Source: an uncultured bacterium
GTDB lineage: Bacteria > Bacillota > Clostridia > Lachnospirales > Lachnospiraceae
NCBI GenBank assembly: GCA_905214875.1
Contig: CAJMNR010000001.1
Span: 155,514-219,513 of the forward strand
Direction of reading: 5' to 3'
DNA length: 64,000 nt
The notes under the pieces are model-generated. The model was not told where the DNA came from. It ran no database searches and worked only from the letters and a program-made list of their open reading frames with translations. Each line of letters opens with the position of its first letter. Within the stretch, counting starts at the first letter, position 1. This document shows positions 35,132 to 43,992 of this stretch, piece by piece. Position numbers and translations under genes: made by a program.

Positions 35132-35481
35132 TTATTTTTCAAACCTTTCTTTGAGAGTGTCAGGAATTATTAAAACCCAACGTTTTTATCTCGTATGTGT
35201 TTCCGAAAAAGAGATAAAAAATATATACATAGAATACCATATTAAAAAAAATATAGGAAGTATTTTTGAAGTTTATATAACATACTACATTGATACTAAA
35301 TGAATACATGAATCAAAACTAGGAAGAGCTTTTTATATACGAAAAAAGACTAAAAATTTTTGTTTTATACACTAAAAAATATGCGTATTTATTTAGATTA
35401 ATCAATTGACATTATTACCATTTATTGCTATGATTAAATCAAGTTAGTTCAATGAGTAAACTATATTTAGGAGGGTGTACG
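35132..35481 (+). promoter_or_regulatory. xylR-xylA divergent control region
   Basis: The 350-bp AT-rich gap contains a strong xylA promoter (TTGACA 35406-35411, TATGAT 35429-35434, 17-nt spacing). Just downstream is an imperfect inverted repeat, TTAGTT (35444-35449) facing AACTAT (about 35459-35464), placed where a XylR roadblock operator would be expected. An AGGAGGG site precedes the ATG at 35482. The rest is A/T-rich with no further recognised site. Confidence 0.6.
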
Positions 35482-36801
35482 ATGAGTTATTTTAAAGAAA
35501 TTCAAAAAATTGAATATGAAGGACCAAAGAGCAAGAATCCATTTGCGTTTAAGTATTATAATCCTGAGGAAGTCGTAATGGGAAAACCAATGAAGGATCA
35601 GCTTCGTTTCGCTATGTCATATTGGCATACATTAACTTATATGGGTGTAGATCCATTCGGCCAACCTACAATGAAACGTGACTGGGATCAATATGATGAT
35701 CCAATGCAAGTAGCGATTGAAAGAGTGCATGTAGCATTTGAATTCATGGAAAAGATGCAGATCAACTTCTTCTGTTTCCATGATAGAGATATTGCTCCTG
35801 AAGGAAAAGATTTAAAAGAGACAAATGAAAGAATCGATGTTATCGTAAAAGTTATTAAAGAAGAAATGGCTCGTACTGGAATCAAATGTTTATGGGGAAC
35901 TTCCAATGCATTTGGTAACCCAAGATTCGTTCATGGCGCATCTACTTCTTGCAACGCAACTGTATTTGCTTATGCAGCAGCACAGATTAAGAAAGCAATT
36001 GAAGTAACAAAAGAATTAGGCGGCGAGAACTATGTATTCTGGGGTGGTAGAGAAGGCTATGAAACTTTACTTAATACAGATACTGCATTAGAGTTAGACA
36101 ACATGGCAAGATTAATGCATATGGCTGTTGACTACGCAAAAGAAATTGGATTTACTGGTCAATTCTTAATCGAGCCAAAACCAAAGGAACCAACAAAACA
36201 TCAATATGATACGGATACTGCAACAGTACTTGCATTCTTACGTAAGTATGACTTACTTCCTTACTTCAAGATGAATATCGAAGCAAACCATGCTACACTA
36301 GCAATGCATACATTCCAACATGAATTAAATCAATGCCGTATTAATGGCGTAATTGGTTCTGTTGATGCAAACCAAGGCGATATGATGCTTGGATGGGATA
36401 CAGATCAATTCCCAACCAATGTTTATGATACAACATTAGCAATGTATGAAATCTTACAAGCTGGTGGATTTACAAAGGGCGGACTTAACTTTGACTCTAA
36501 AGTTAGACGTGCTTCATTTGAAGACAGCGATTTATTCTTAGCTTATATTGCAGGTATGGATACATTTGCAAGAGGCTTAAAAGTAGCTGCAAAATTAATT
36601 GAAGACAAAGTATTTACAGACTTTATCGAAAAACGTTATGCTTCTTACAAAGAAGGAATCGGTGCTGATATCGTTGCAAATAAAGTTGGTTTAAAAGAAC
36701 TTGAGGCATATGCATTAGCAAATGGCATTACGCCTAACGTATCTGGAAGACAAGAAATGTTAGAAGGAATCTTAAACCAATATATCATGGAAGTAGAATA
36801 G
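35482..36801 (+). CDS. xylA: Xylose isomerase
   Basis: A class II (long-form) xylose isomerase, 439 residues, that converts D-xylose to D-xylulose with two divalent metals. His100/Asp103 lie in [11 protein letters not shown]. Metal ligands lie in [39 protein letters not shown] and GSVDANQGD. The start at 35482 is set by AGGAGGG; the frame opens at 35452 without a ribosome binding site. xylB follows 102 bp downstream, forming a xylose operon under the divergent ROK regulator. Preferred codons suggest strong expression when induced. Confidence 0.97.
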   Translation: MSYFKEIQKIEYEGPKSKNPFAFKYYNPEEVVMGKPMKDQLRFAMSYWHTLTYMGVDPFGQPTMKRDWDQYDDPMQVAIERVHVAFEFMEKMQINFFCFHDRDIAPEGKDLKETNERIDVIVKVIKEEMARTGIKCLWGTSNAFGNPRFVHGASTSCNATVFAYAAAQIKKAIEVTKELGGENYVFWGGREGYETLLNTDTALELDNMARLMHMAVDYAKEIGFTGQFLIEPKPKEPTKHQYDTDTATVLAFLRKYDLLPYFKMNIEANHATLAMHTFQHELNQCRINGVIGSVDANQGDMMLGWDTDQFPTNVYDTTLAMYEILQAGGFTKGGLNFDSKVRRASFEDSDLFLAYIAGMDTFARGLKVAAKLIEDKVFTDFIEKRYASYKEGIGADIVANKVGLKELEAYALANGITPNVSGRQEMLEGILNQYIMEVE

Positions 36802-36903
36802 TACATAAAGTTTAACAAGATGAATAGATAGAATAAGCTTATTTAGTAGGACGAAAGTTTGCTAGATAAGCTTATCTTTTACAGAAAGAAGGGAATTGTT
36901 TAT

Positions 36904-38373
36904 ATGTTATATGTAGGGATTGATTTAGGAACCTCTTCTGTAAAACTCCTTCTTATGGATGAAGCGGGAGAAATCAAGAATGTAGTTTCTAGGGAATACC
37001 CATTATACTTTCCAAAGCCAGGCTGGTCAGAACAGAAACCAGAAGATTGGTATACCAATGTAATGGATGGATTGAAAGAGTTATTAGACGGATGTGATAA
37101 ATCCCAAGTTGACGGAATCAGTTTCAGCGGGCAGATGCATGGAATGGTCATTCTGGATGAAAAGGATGAGGTCATAAGACCTGCAATCCTTTGGAATGAT
37201 GGACGTACTACAGAAGAATGTGACTATTTAAACCATGTAGTTGGACAGGACAAGATTTCTGAATATACAGCCAATATGGCATTAACTGGTTTTACAGCAC
37301 CTAAGGTCATGTGGGTAAAGAAACATGAGCCTGAAAACTATGCTAGAATTAAGAAATTAATGTTGCCAAAGGATTATATAGCATATAAATTATCCGGTGT
37401 ACATTGCACGGATGTCAGTGATGCTTCGGGGATGCTGTTATTCGATGTAAAGAATAAATGTTGGTCCAAAGAGATGCTTGAAATCGTAGGATTAAAAGAA
37501 GAACAGCTTGCAAAAGTATTTGAAAGTTATCAGGTAGTTGGCACATTAAAAGAAGAGGTGGCAGCAGAACTTGGACTTAGAGCGGAAACAAAAGTAATTG
37601 CAGGCGGTGGAGATAATGCGGTTGCAGCAGTTGGAAATGGTACCGTAGGCCATGGAATGTGTTCTGTCAGCCTTGGAACGAGCGGAACAGTATTTATTGC
37701 CACAAAAGAGTTCGCAGTGGATGATGAAAATAGGCTCCATAGCTTCTGTGACGCATCTGGCAACTATCATTTCCTTGGCTGTATGCTGAGTGCAGCATCT
37801 TGCAATAAGTGGTGGATGGATGAAGTCATCCGTACGAAAGAGTATGGAAAAGAGCAGGAAGGTATTCAAAAGCTTGGGGAAAATAACGTTTACTTCTTAC
37901 CATATTTGATGGGGGAAAGAACTCCACATAATGATCCTAATGCAAGAGGAACATTTATTGGAATGACGCTTGATACAACAAGAGAAGATATGACGCAGGC
38001 AGTACTAGAAGGAGTTGCCTTTGCACTTCGTGATGCATTTGAGATTACAAAGAATTTAGGAATGAAAATCGACCGTGTGCGTATTCTTGGTGGTGGAGCC
38101 AAGAGTCCATTATGGTGTAAGATCGTTGCCAATATCCTTGATGTTAAGGTTGATAAGATCAATTCAGAAGAGGGACCAGCCTTTGGTGCGGCAATCTTAG
38201 CAGCAGTTGGATGTGGACAATATGCATCAGTAGAAGAGGCAAGCAACAAGCTAATTCAGATCGTTAGTACGATTGAGCAGGACAAAGAAACTGTAGAAAA
38301 ATACAATAAGAAATACGAAGTATTTAAATCATTATATCCTGCATTAAAAGACGTATATAAGAAAATGGTATAA
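36904..38373 (+). CDS. xylB: Xylulokinase
   Basis: An FGGY-family kinase (489 residues) that phosphorylates D-xylulose to xylulose 5-phosphate. N-terminal phosphate-binding motif YVGIDLGTSSVKLLLMD, substrate region ISFSGQMHGMV and catalytic-Asp region AILWNDGRT are typical. The FGGY signature region is GERTPHNDPNARG, and the C-terminal adenosine motif is RILGGGAKSPLWCKI. The start is ATG 36904 with AAGAAGGG upstream; a longer frame from 36859 has no support. A terminator closes the operon. Confidence 0.96.
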   Translation: MLYVGIDLGTSSVKLLLMDEAGEIKNVVSREYPLYFPKPGWSEQKPEDWYTNVMDGLKELLDGCDKSQVDGISFSGQMHGMVILDEKDEVIRPAILWNDGRTTEECDYLNHVVGQDKISEYTANMALTGFTAPKVMWVKKHEPENYARIKKLMLPKDYIAYKLSGVHCTDVSDASGMLLFDVKNKCWSKEMLEIVGLKEEQLAKVFESYQVVGTLKEEVAAELGLRAETKVIAGGGDNAVAAVGNGTVGHGMCSVSLGTSGTVFIATKEFAVDDENRLHSFCDASGNYHFLGCMLSAASCNKWWMDEVIRTKEYGKEQEGIQKLGENNVYFLPYLMGERTPHNDPNARGTFIGMTLDTTREDMTQAVLEGVAFALRDAFEITKNLGMKIDRVRILGGGAKSPLWCKIVANILDVKVDKINSEEGPAFGAAILAAVGCGQYASVEEASNKLIQIVSTIEQDKETVEKYNKKYEVFKSLYPALKDVYKKMV

Positions 38374-38375
38374 CC

Positions 38376-38427
38376 AAAAGGCATAAATCATTTATTGTTT
38401 AACAATAGAATGGTTTATGCCTTTTTT
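38376..38427 (+). terminator. Terminator after xylB
   Basis: AAAAGGCATAAA and CATTTATTG pair with CAATAGAATG and TTTATGCCTTTT, with one bulge, followed by Ts. Confidence 0.85.
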
Positions 38428-38442
38428 ACATTTAAAAGTATT

Positions 38443-38471
38443 TTGACAATTATTGAGTATACTGTTACTAT
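38443..38471 (+). promoter_or_regulatory. Promoter of the methyltransferase-hslO unit
   Basis: TTGACA at 38443-38448 and TACTAT at 38466-38471 are spaced 17 nt, with a TGT extended -10. Confidence 0.7.
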
Positions 38472-38508
38472 TGATATGTCAAAAAGACTTGTTACTGGAG
38501 GAGGACAT

Positions 38509-39339
38509 ATGCAGGCATATACAGGATTCGCACAAGTATACGATGCGTTTATGGACAACATTCCATATGATGATTGGGCAGGATATCTAGTAGAACTGTT
38601 GAAAGAATATGGAGTGGATAAAGGATTGATTGCCGACCTTGGCTGCGGAACTGGTAGTATTACCGAGCGTCTTGCAAAGGTTGGATATGATATGATCGGA
38701 ATCGATAATGCAGATGAGATGTTAGCAATTGCTATGGAAAAGAAAGCAGATGCATATAACGAGGACGAAAAAGCAGAGAATGACAAAAGAGAAGGAATTC
38801 TTTATTTATTACAAGATATGAGAGAATTCGAGTTATACGGAACCGTAGACGCAATTGTCAGTATCTGTGACAGCATGAATTACATTATGAGCGAGGAAGA
38901 TTTGTTAAAAGTCTTCAAACTTGCCAATAATTATTTAGAGAAACAAGGCGTATTTATCTTTGATATGAATACTCCATACAAATACGAAAATCTTTTGGCA
39001 AATAATACGATTGCCGAAAGTCGTGAAGATTGTAGTTTCATCTGGGACAACTATTACTATAAAGAAGAGGGCGTAAATGAATATGCGTTATCTATTTATG
39101 TAAGAGATGAAGAACTAGAAGAGGAACTTGAGGAAAAAGACATCTTCAAACGTTTTGATGAAACGCATTACCAAAAAAGCTACTCTTTAGAGACTGTAAA
39201 ACGTCTAATCGAAGAAGCAGGAATGGAATTTGTAGCCGCTTATGATGCGTTTACAAAAGAACCAGTCAAAGAGACAAGTGAAAGAATGTATATTATTGCG
39301 AGAGAACAGACTCAGGCAAATAAATTTTACAATAAATAA
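38509..39339 (+). CDS. Class I SAM-dependent methyltransferase
   Basis: A 276-residue methyltransferase with Rossmann motif I IADLGCGTGSITERLA, acidic motif II MIGIDNADEML, and DAIVSICDSMNYI as motif IV. The C-terminal part is a beta-rich lid typical of the YjhP/YcgJ-like clade. The substrate is unknown. The ATG at 38509 follows GGAGGAGG; the frame opens at 38395 inside the xylB terminator, which rules out the longer version. hslO begins 28 bp after the stop, so the two are co-transcribed. Confidence 0.9.
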   Translation: MQAYTGFAQVYDAFMDNIPYDDWAGYLVELLKEYGVDKGLIADLGCGTGSITERLAKVGYDMIGIDNADEMLAIAMEKKADAYNEDEKAENDKREGILYLLQDMREFELYGTVDAIVSICDSMNYIMSEEDLLKVFKLANNYLEKQGVFIFDMNTPYKYENLLANNTIAESREDCSFIWDNYYYKEEGVNEYALSIYVRDEELEEELEEKDIFKRFDETHYQKSYSLETVKRLIEEAGMEFVAAYDAFTKEPVKETSERMYIIAREQTQANKFYNK

Positions 39340-39367
39340 GTAGTATATGTGAAAGGAACTTAATAGT

Positions 39368-40243
39368 ATGGCAGATTATATCGTAAGAGCAACTGCTGCG
39401 AATAACCAGATTCGTGCATTTGCTTGTACAACAAAAGAATTAGTAGAGGAAGCTAGAGCAGCACATAATACAAGCCCAGTTGCAACAGCAGCACTTGGAC
39501 GTTTGCTTACAGCAGGAAGCATGATGGGAAGCATGATGAAAGGTGAAAAAGATCTTTTAACACTTCAAATCAAATGTAGTGGACCAATTGAAGGTCTTAC
39601 TGTTACGGCGGATGCAAAAGCAAACGTAAAAGGTTATGTAAACCATCCAGAAGTTATGTTACCACCAAATGCACAAGGAAAATTAGATGTTGGCAAAGCG
39701 TTAGACCTTGGGGTTATGAACGTAATCAAAGATATGGGATTAAAAGAACCATACGTTGGAACAACTCACCTTGTATCTGGTGAAATCGCTGAAGATTTAA
39801 CTTACTACTTTGCAACGAGTGAACAAGTGCCTTCAAGTGTTGGCCTTGGAGTATTAATGAATAAAGACAACACAGTTCGTTGTGCTGGCGGATTCATTAT
39901 TCAGCTACTTCCATTTGCAGAGGAAGAAGTAATCAGTAAATTAGAAAAGAAAATCGGAGAAATCAAATCTGTAACACATCTTCTTGATGAAGGAATGACA
40001 CCAGAAATGATGTTAGAACACATCCTTGGTGAATTCGGTTTAGAAATCATGGATACAATGCCAACTCAGTTCTACTGTAACTGTAGTAAGGAACGTGTTG
40101 AAAAAGCAATCGTTTCTATTGGTAAGAAAGACATTCAAGAAATGATCGATGACAATGAGCCAATCGAAGTAAATTGTCATTTCTGTAATAAACACTATAA
40201 CTTCTCTGTAGAAGAACTAAAAGATATCTTAAACAGAAAGTAA
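39368..40243 (+). CDS. hslO: Hsp33 redox-regulated chaperonin
   Basis: A 291-residue cytoplasmic holdase activated by oxidative unfolding. The N-terminal domain carries GSMMGSMMKGEKDLLTLQI-like core sequence and HLVSGEIAEDLTYYFATSEQ. The C-terminal zinc switch has the four cysteines as CNC (near residue 237) and CHFC (near residue 272), so redox regulation should be intact. AAAGGAAC precedes the ATG. A terminator and a deleted repeat copy follow. Confidence 0.96.
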   Translation: MADYIVRATAANNQIRAFACTTKELVEEARAAHNTSPVATAALGRLLTAGSMMGSMMKGEKDLLTLQIKCSGPIEGLTVTADAKANVKGYVNHPEVMLPPNAQGKLDVGKALDLGVMNVIKDMGLKEPYVGTTHLVSGEIAEDLTYYFATSEQVPSSVGLGVLMNKDNTVRCAGGFIIQLLPFAEEEVISKLEKKIGEIKSVTHLLDEGMTPEMMLEHILGEFGLEIMDTMPTQFYCNCSKERVEKAIVSIGKKDIQEMIDDNEPIEVNCHFCNKHYNFSVEELKDILNRK

Positions 40244-40267
40244 TTGAATGAAATAGATAGAGGTAAG

Positions 40268-40299
40268 AAGCCTTCAGCTTATAGCTGGGGGCTTTTTTT
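40268..40299 (+). terminator. Terminator after hslO
   Basis: GCCTTCAGC / GCTGGGGGC (with G-T pairs) and a TTATA loop are followed by seven Ts. The repeat element starts at the next base. Confidence 0.88.
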
Positions 40300-40387
40300 A
40301 ATTGTTAGGAAATTTCTCTGTCGAGCTCTTTCCTAACAATTAAAAATGTCCCAAAAAGCGGGGCGTGTGTGGAACACACACTTTGTT
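40300..40387. repeat. Internally deleted copy of the structured repeat element
   Basis: H1 (AATTGTTAGGAAA 40300-40312 / TTTCCTAACAATT 40329-40341) and H2 (ATGTCCC / GGGGCGT) are intact and almost identical to the 18.5-kb units. The sequence then jumps to the right arm of H4 (GGAACACACACTTTG). H3 and the left arm of H4 are missing, and the junction lies at a GTGTG direct repeat. Confidence 0.88.
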
Positions 40388-40416
40388 CTATTTGTAGAAT
40401 GTTACAGACTTATGTA

Positions 40417-40445
40417 TTGACAACAATGGATATTAATGGTAATAT
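40417..40445 (+). promoter_or_regulatory. Promoter of the NlpC/P60 gene
   Basis: TTGACA at 40417-40422 and TAATAT at 40440-40445 are spaced 17 nt with a TGG extended -10. A leader of about 100 nt follows. Confidence 0.7.
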
Positions 40446-40555
40446 TATATTTGTAACAAAGATTTAACATTTAAGTAACAGAATTATAATATATCATAAT
40501 ATTTGGTTAATATATATTATTTGACAATTTTAGTGTGAAAGAATGGAGGATTTAT

Positions 40556-41152
40556 ATGAAGAGAATGAAGTTCGCAGTAGTTTCTGTGTGCCTGACATTA
40601 GCACTTACTATGGTAATGAGTGAAGCAACAGTATTGACGCAAACCAATTTTGTTGTACAGGCAGCTAGTAAAACAACGAACAAAACGAAAGCCAAAAAGA
40701 CAACTTCTAAAAAAACTTCCAAAAAGAAAACAACTAAAAAAACAACGACTAAGAAGACGACAAAGAAAACAACAAAGAAAACGTCAGCAACGAAGAAAAG
40801 AGAGAATTTGGTAAACTTCGCAAAGAAATTCCGTAAGAATCGATATGTCTGGGGTGGGACAAGCCTTAAGACAGGAGCTGATTGTTCTGGTTTTGTTCAA
40901 GCAATATATAAGAACTTTGGATACAAATTACCAAGGACTTCCCGTGAGCAGTCTAAGAAAGGGAAGAGGGTAAGTGCTAAGAACTTACAAAAAGGTGATT
41001 TGGTCTTTTATGCATATTCCGGAAGAGTAGGACATGTTGGGATTTACATAGGTGGCGGCAAGATCATTCATTCGAGCTGTCCGAGAGATGGAGTTAAGAT
41101 TTCAAAATATAATTATCAAAAGCCATATACAATCCGTAGAATTATAAGTTAA
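40556..41152 (+). CDS. Secreted NlpC/P60 peptidoglycan endopeptidase
   Basis: A 198-residue exported enzyme. A signal peptide (about 1-38, cleavage near VQAAS) is followed by a Lys/Thr-rich linker of about 40 residues (KKTTKKTTKKTS type) that may bind anionic wall polymers. The C-terminal NlpC/P60 papain-like domain has catalytic Cys in TGADCSGFVQAIY, His in VGHVGIYIGGGKIIHSS, and GDLVFY. It should cleave peptide stems of peptidoglycan. The start is ATG 40556 with GGAGG upstream. Confidence 0.93.
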   Translation: MKRMKFAVVSVCLTLALTMVMSEATVLTQTNFVVQAASKTTNKTKAKKTTSKKTSKKKTTKKTTTKKTTKKTTKKTSATKKRENLVNFAKKFRKNRYVWGGTSLKTGADCSGFVQAIYKNFGYKLPRTSREQSKKGKRVSAKNLQKGDLVFYAYSGRVGHVGIYIGGGKIIHSSCPRDGVKISKYNYQKPYTIRRIIS

Positions 41153-41170
41153 AAGAGGAGAAGGAAAGCG

Positions 41171-41208
41171 ACGAGCCAAAGTCATGTAAAGATGACCTTG
41201 GCTCGTTA
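41171..41208 (+). terminator. Terminator after the NlpC/P60 gene
   Basis: The stem ACGAGCCAA + GTCAT pairs with ATGAC + TTGGCTCGT (one A/C mismatch). The T-tract is interrupted (TTATTTG). Confidence 0.75.
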
Positions 41209-41368
41209 TTTGTTTAAATAAGTAAGAGCTCACGAACGGTCATTATAATACATTTTCTGTTTAAGATATCCCATTGTAAGAGGAAAATGATTGATTTACA
41301 ATGAATTCCAGAAGAGAAGAAAGTAATTGCATAACAAGAAAATAAATAGAATATAAAGGAGACAAATT
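41209..41368 (+). promoter_or_regulatory. Upstream region of the GH94 gene with inverted repeat
   Basis: A TATAAT lies at 41244-41249 without a clear -35 box. Downstream, CATTGTAA (41272-41279) faces TTACAATG (41296-41303), an 8-bp perfect inverted repeat that could be an operator. AAAGGAG precedes the ATG. Confidence 0.4.
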
Positions 41369-43762
41369 ATGAATTACGGTTATTTTGATGAAAAGAACAG
41401 AGAATATGTCATTACAAAACCAAATACTCCAGCACCATGGGCAAACTATTTAGGATCCCCAGCATACGGTGCAATTATTTCTAACAATGCAGGTGGATAC
41501 AGTTTTGTAAAGAGTGGAGCAAATGGTCGTATCTTACGTTATGTATTTAATCAGGAAGACAAACCAGGACGTTATATTTATTTACGAGATGATGAGACAA
41601 AAGATTACTGGTCAGCATCCTGGCAACCAGTCGGAAAGGATTTAGATGCTTATAAATCCGAATGTCATCATGGTACTGCATATACTAACATGATTGCTGA
41701 TTATGCAGGAATCAAATCAGAAGCACTTTATTACGTTCCTTTAGATAAGACATATGAAGTATGGAGACTGAAAGTAACCAATACGACAGATATCCCAAGA
41801 ACGATTTCTACTTTTGGTTATGCGGAATTCACAAACCAAGGAAATTATGAAAATGATCAAGTTAATTTACAATACTCCTTATTTATCACAAGAACATATT
41901 TCAAAGGAAATAAGATTCTTCAAACAATAAATGAAAATAGTTGGAAGGATGAAACAGGAAGCAACCATAACGAACGCTTCTTCGGACTTGTTGGAGCAGA
42001 TGTTGCTTCTTACAATGGCGATAAGGCATCTTTCATTGGAAGATATCATAGCTATGGCAACCCAATCGCAGTAGAGCGTGGAGAATGTGATAATGTTCTT
42101 AACTACAACAGCAATGGTTGCGGTGCCCTCCATGCAAAATTAGAATTGGCTCCAGGAGAAACAAAGGAAATCGCCTTTATCCTTGGCCAATACAACGATG
42201 AAGAAAGTAAGCCAATCTTAGATCATTACAAAGATTTAAGTGTCGTTGAGACAGAATTAGAAGAGTTAAAAGAATACTGGCATGGCAAATTAAATAATTT
42301 GCAAGTACATACGCCAAGCCTTGAATTTAATAACATGGTAAACACATGGAATGCTTACCAATGCTTTATGACATTTATCTGGTCCAGAGCAGCATCCTTT
42401 ATCTATTGTGGACTTAGAAATGGTTATGGCTATCGTGATACGGTTCAGGATATCCAAGGTGTCATCCATCTAGATCCAGAAGCTGCAAAGAAAGAAATCG
42501 TATTTATGTTATCCGCACAAGTAGATAACGGCGGTGGCCTTCCACTTGTAAAATTCGATCACAATGCAGGACATGAGGATACACCAGATGATGCAAGCTA
42601 TGTTCAGGCAACAGGTCATCCAGCATATCGTGCAGATGATGCATTATGGTTATTCCCTACAATCTTAAAATACATCAGCGAGACTGGTGATAAGGAATTT
42701 ATCGATGAAGAAGTCGTATATGCAAATAGGGATAAAGGTTCTGTATATGACCATTTAAAGAGAGCAATCAACTTCTCTATGGAACGATTAGGTGCTCATA
42801 AGATGCCAGCAGGTTTACATGCTGACTGGAATGACTGCTTACGTCTTGGTAAGAAGGGAGAATCTTCTTTCGTAGCATTCCAATTATATTATGCAATGAC
42901 AATCATTCGTGGTTTCGCAGAGGAGAAAAATGATACAGAGTATATCGCTTACCTTGATGAAGTACAAAAGGTATTGGGCGATAATATTCAAAAATATTGT
43001 TGGGAAGATGACCGCTTTATCCGTGGATTTAAAGAGGATGGACAAGTGATCGGATCTAAAAACGACCCAGAAGCAAATATGTGGTTAAATCCACAAAGCT
43101 GGGCTGTAATCAGTGGACTTGCAACAAAGGAACAGGCAGAAAAATCCTTAGAGAGCGTTCATAGAGAGTTAAATACAAAATACGGATGTCGTGTCATGGC
43201 ACCTTCTTATAAAGACCATGCATTTGATGGAGCGTTAGCATTGTTATTTAACGGTTCGACTAAGGAAAATGGCGGAATCTTCTCTCAAACACAAGGGTGG
43301 ATCATTCTTGCAGAATCCTTATTAGGACATGGTAACCGTGCATTTGAGTACTTTATGGAAAGTTCTCCAGCAGCACAAAATGACAATGCAGATGTTCGTG
43401 TACTTGAGCCATATGTTCATGGACAATTTACAGAATCCGTAGAAAGCCCATTCGAAGGAAGAAGCCATGTACACTGGTTAACAGGTACTGCTTCAACTGT
43501 TATGGTTGGATGCGTAGAAGGAATCTTAGGATTACGTCCAGACTTTGACGGTATTAAGATTGAGCCAGCCATTCCAAGTGAGTGGAAAGGATTTACCGTT
43601 AAGAAAGTATTCCGTGGAAAAGTACTTAACATTACTGTTGAAAATCAAAATGGAGCAGAGGGTGGATATAAAGAGTTTTACTTAAATGGAGAAAAACTTG
43701 AAAAGAATTATATTCCTGCAAAAGATTTAAAAGAGGAAAATGAAGTCCTTTTAGTAATGTAA
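41369..43762 (+). CDS. GH94 family beta-glycoside phosphorylase
   Basis: A 797-residue cytoplasmic phosphorylase of the cellobiose phosphorylase family. The N-terminal beta-sandwich starts with MNYGYFDEKNREYVIT and contains NNAGGYSF. The (alpha/alpha)6 catalytic barrel has general-acid Asp486 in LHADWNDCLRLG. Phosphate-binding residues are probably in the C-terminal HWLTGTAS and in FSQTQGW. Such enzymes phosphorolyse beta-linked disaccharides to sugar 1-phosphate. The RNGYGYRDTVQDIQG block is family-typical. Cellobiose, cellodextrin, laminaribiose and chitobiose cannot be told apart here. It is monocistronic. Confidence 0.9.
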   Translation: MNYGYFDEKNREYVITKPNTPAPWANYLGSPAYGAIISNNAGGYSFVKSGANGRILRYVFNQEDKPGRYIYLRDDETKDYWSASWQPVGKDLDAYKSECHHGTAYTNMIADYAGIKSEALYYVPLDKTYEVWRLKVTNTTDIPRTISTFGYAEFTNQGNYENDQVNLQYSLFITRTYFKGNKILQTINENSWKDETGSNHNERFFGLVGADVASYNGDKASFIGRYHSYGNPIAVERGECDNVLNYNSNGCGALHAKLELAPGETKEIAFILGQYNDEESKPILDHYKDLSVVETELEELKEYWHGKLNNLQVHTPSLEFNNMVNTWNAYQCFMTFIWSRAASFIYCGLRNGYGYRDTVQDIQGVIHLDPEAAKKEIVFMLSAQVDNGGGLPLVKFDHNAGHEDTPDDASYVQATGHPAYRADDALWLFPTILKYISETGDKEFIDEEVVYANRDKGSVYDHLKRAINFSMERLGAHKMPAGLHADWNDCLRLGKKGESSFVAFQLYYAMTIIRGFAEEKNDTEYIAYLDEVQKVLGDNIQKYCWEDDRFIRGFKEDGQVIGSKNDPEANMWLNPQSWAVISGLATKEQAEKSLESVHRELNTKYGCRVMAPSYKDHAFDGALALLFNGSTKENGGIFSQTQGWIILAESLLGHGNRAFEYFMESSPAAQNDNADVRVLEPYVHGQFTESVESPFEGRSHVHWLTGTASTVMVGCVEGILGLRPDFDGIKIEPAIPSEWKGFTVKKVFRGKVLNITVENQNGAEGGYKEFYLNGEKLEKNYIPAKDLKEENEVLLVM

Positions 43763-43781
43763 ATTTAGTAAATAGGTAGCA

Positions 43782-43817
43782 GGGAGCATCGAGCTAGTAT
43801 TCGATGCTCCCTTTTTT
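43782..43817 (+). terminator. Terminator after the GH94 gene
   Basis: A 12-bp stem GGGAGCATCGA(G) / (T)TCGATGCTCCC is followed by six Ts. Confidence 0.92.
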
Positions 43818-43912
43818 ATGACTCGGAAAGTTCTCTGCAAGAATTCCCGTTGTTACAAGAAATCTAGATACACCTTCTAAATATATAAGTTATATAGGAA
43901 ATACCTTGCGGG
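43818..43912. repeat. Remnants of the structured repeat element
   Basis: ATGACTCGGAAAGTTCTCTG at 43818-43837 resembles the H1 start of the family (compare TTGTTAGGAAATTTCTCTG) and begins right after the terminator T-tract. A second piece at 43891-43912 matches 18841-18862 at 19 of 22 positions. Both are decayed and no complete hairpin set remains. Confidence 0.5.
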
Positions 43913-43992
43913 AAATTAATCAAATGTGTTACACTTACTTGGTATTTTGATAACAATTAACTTATGTTTATATATAAAGGCAGGAAGATAAA

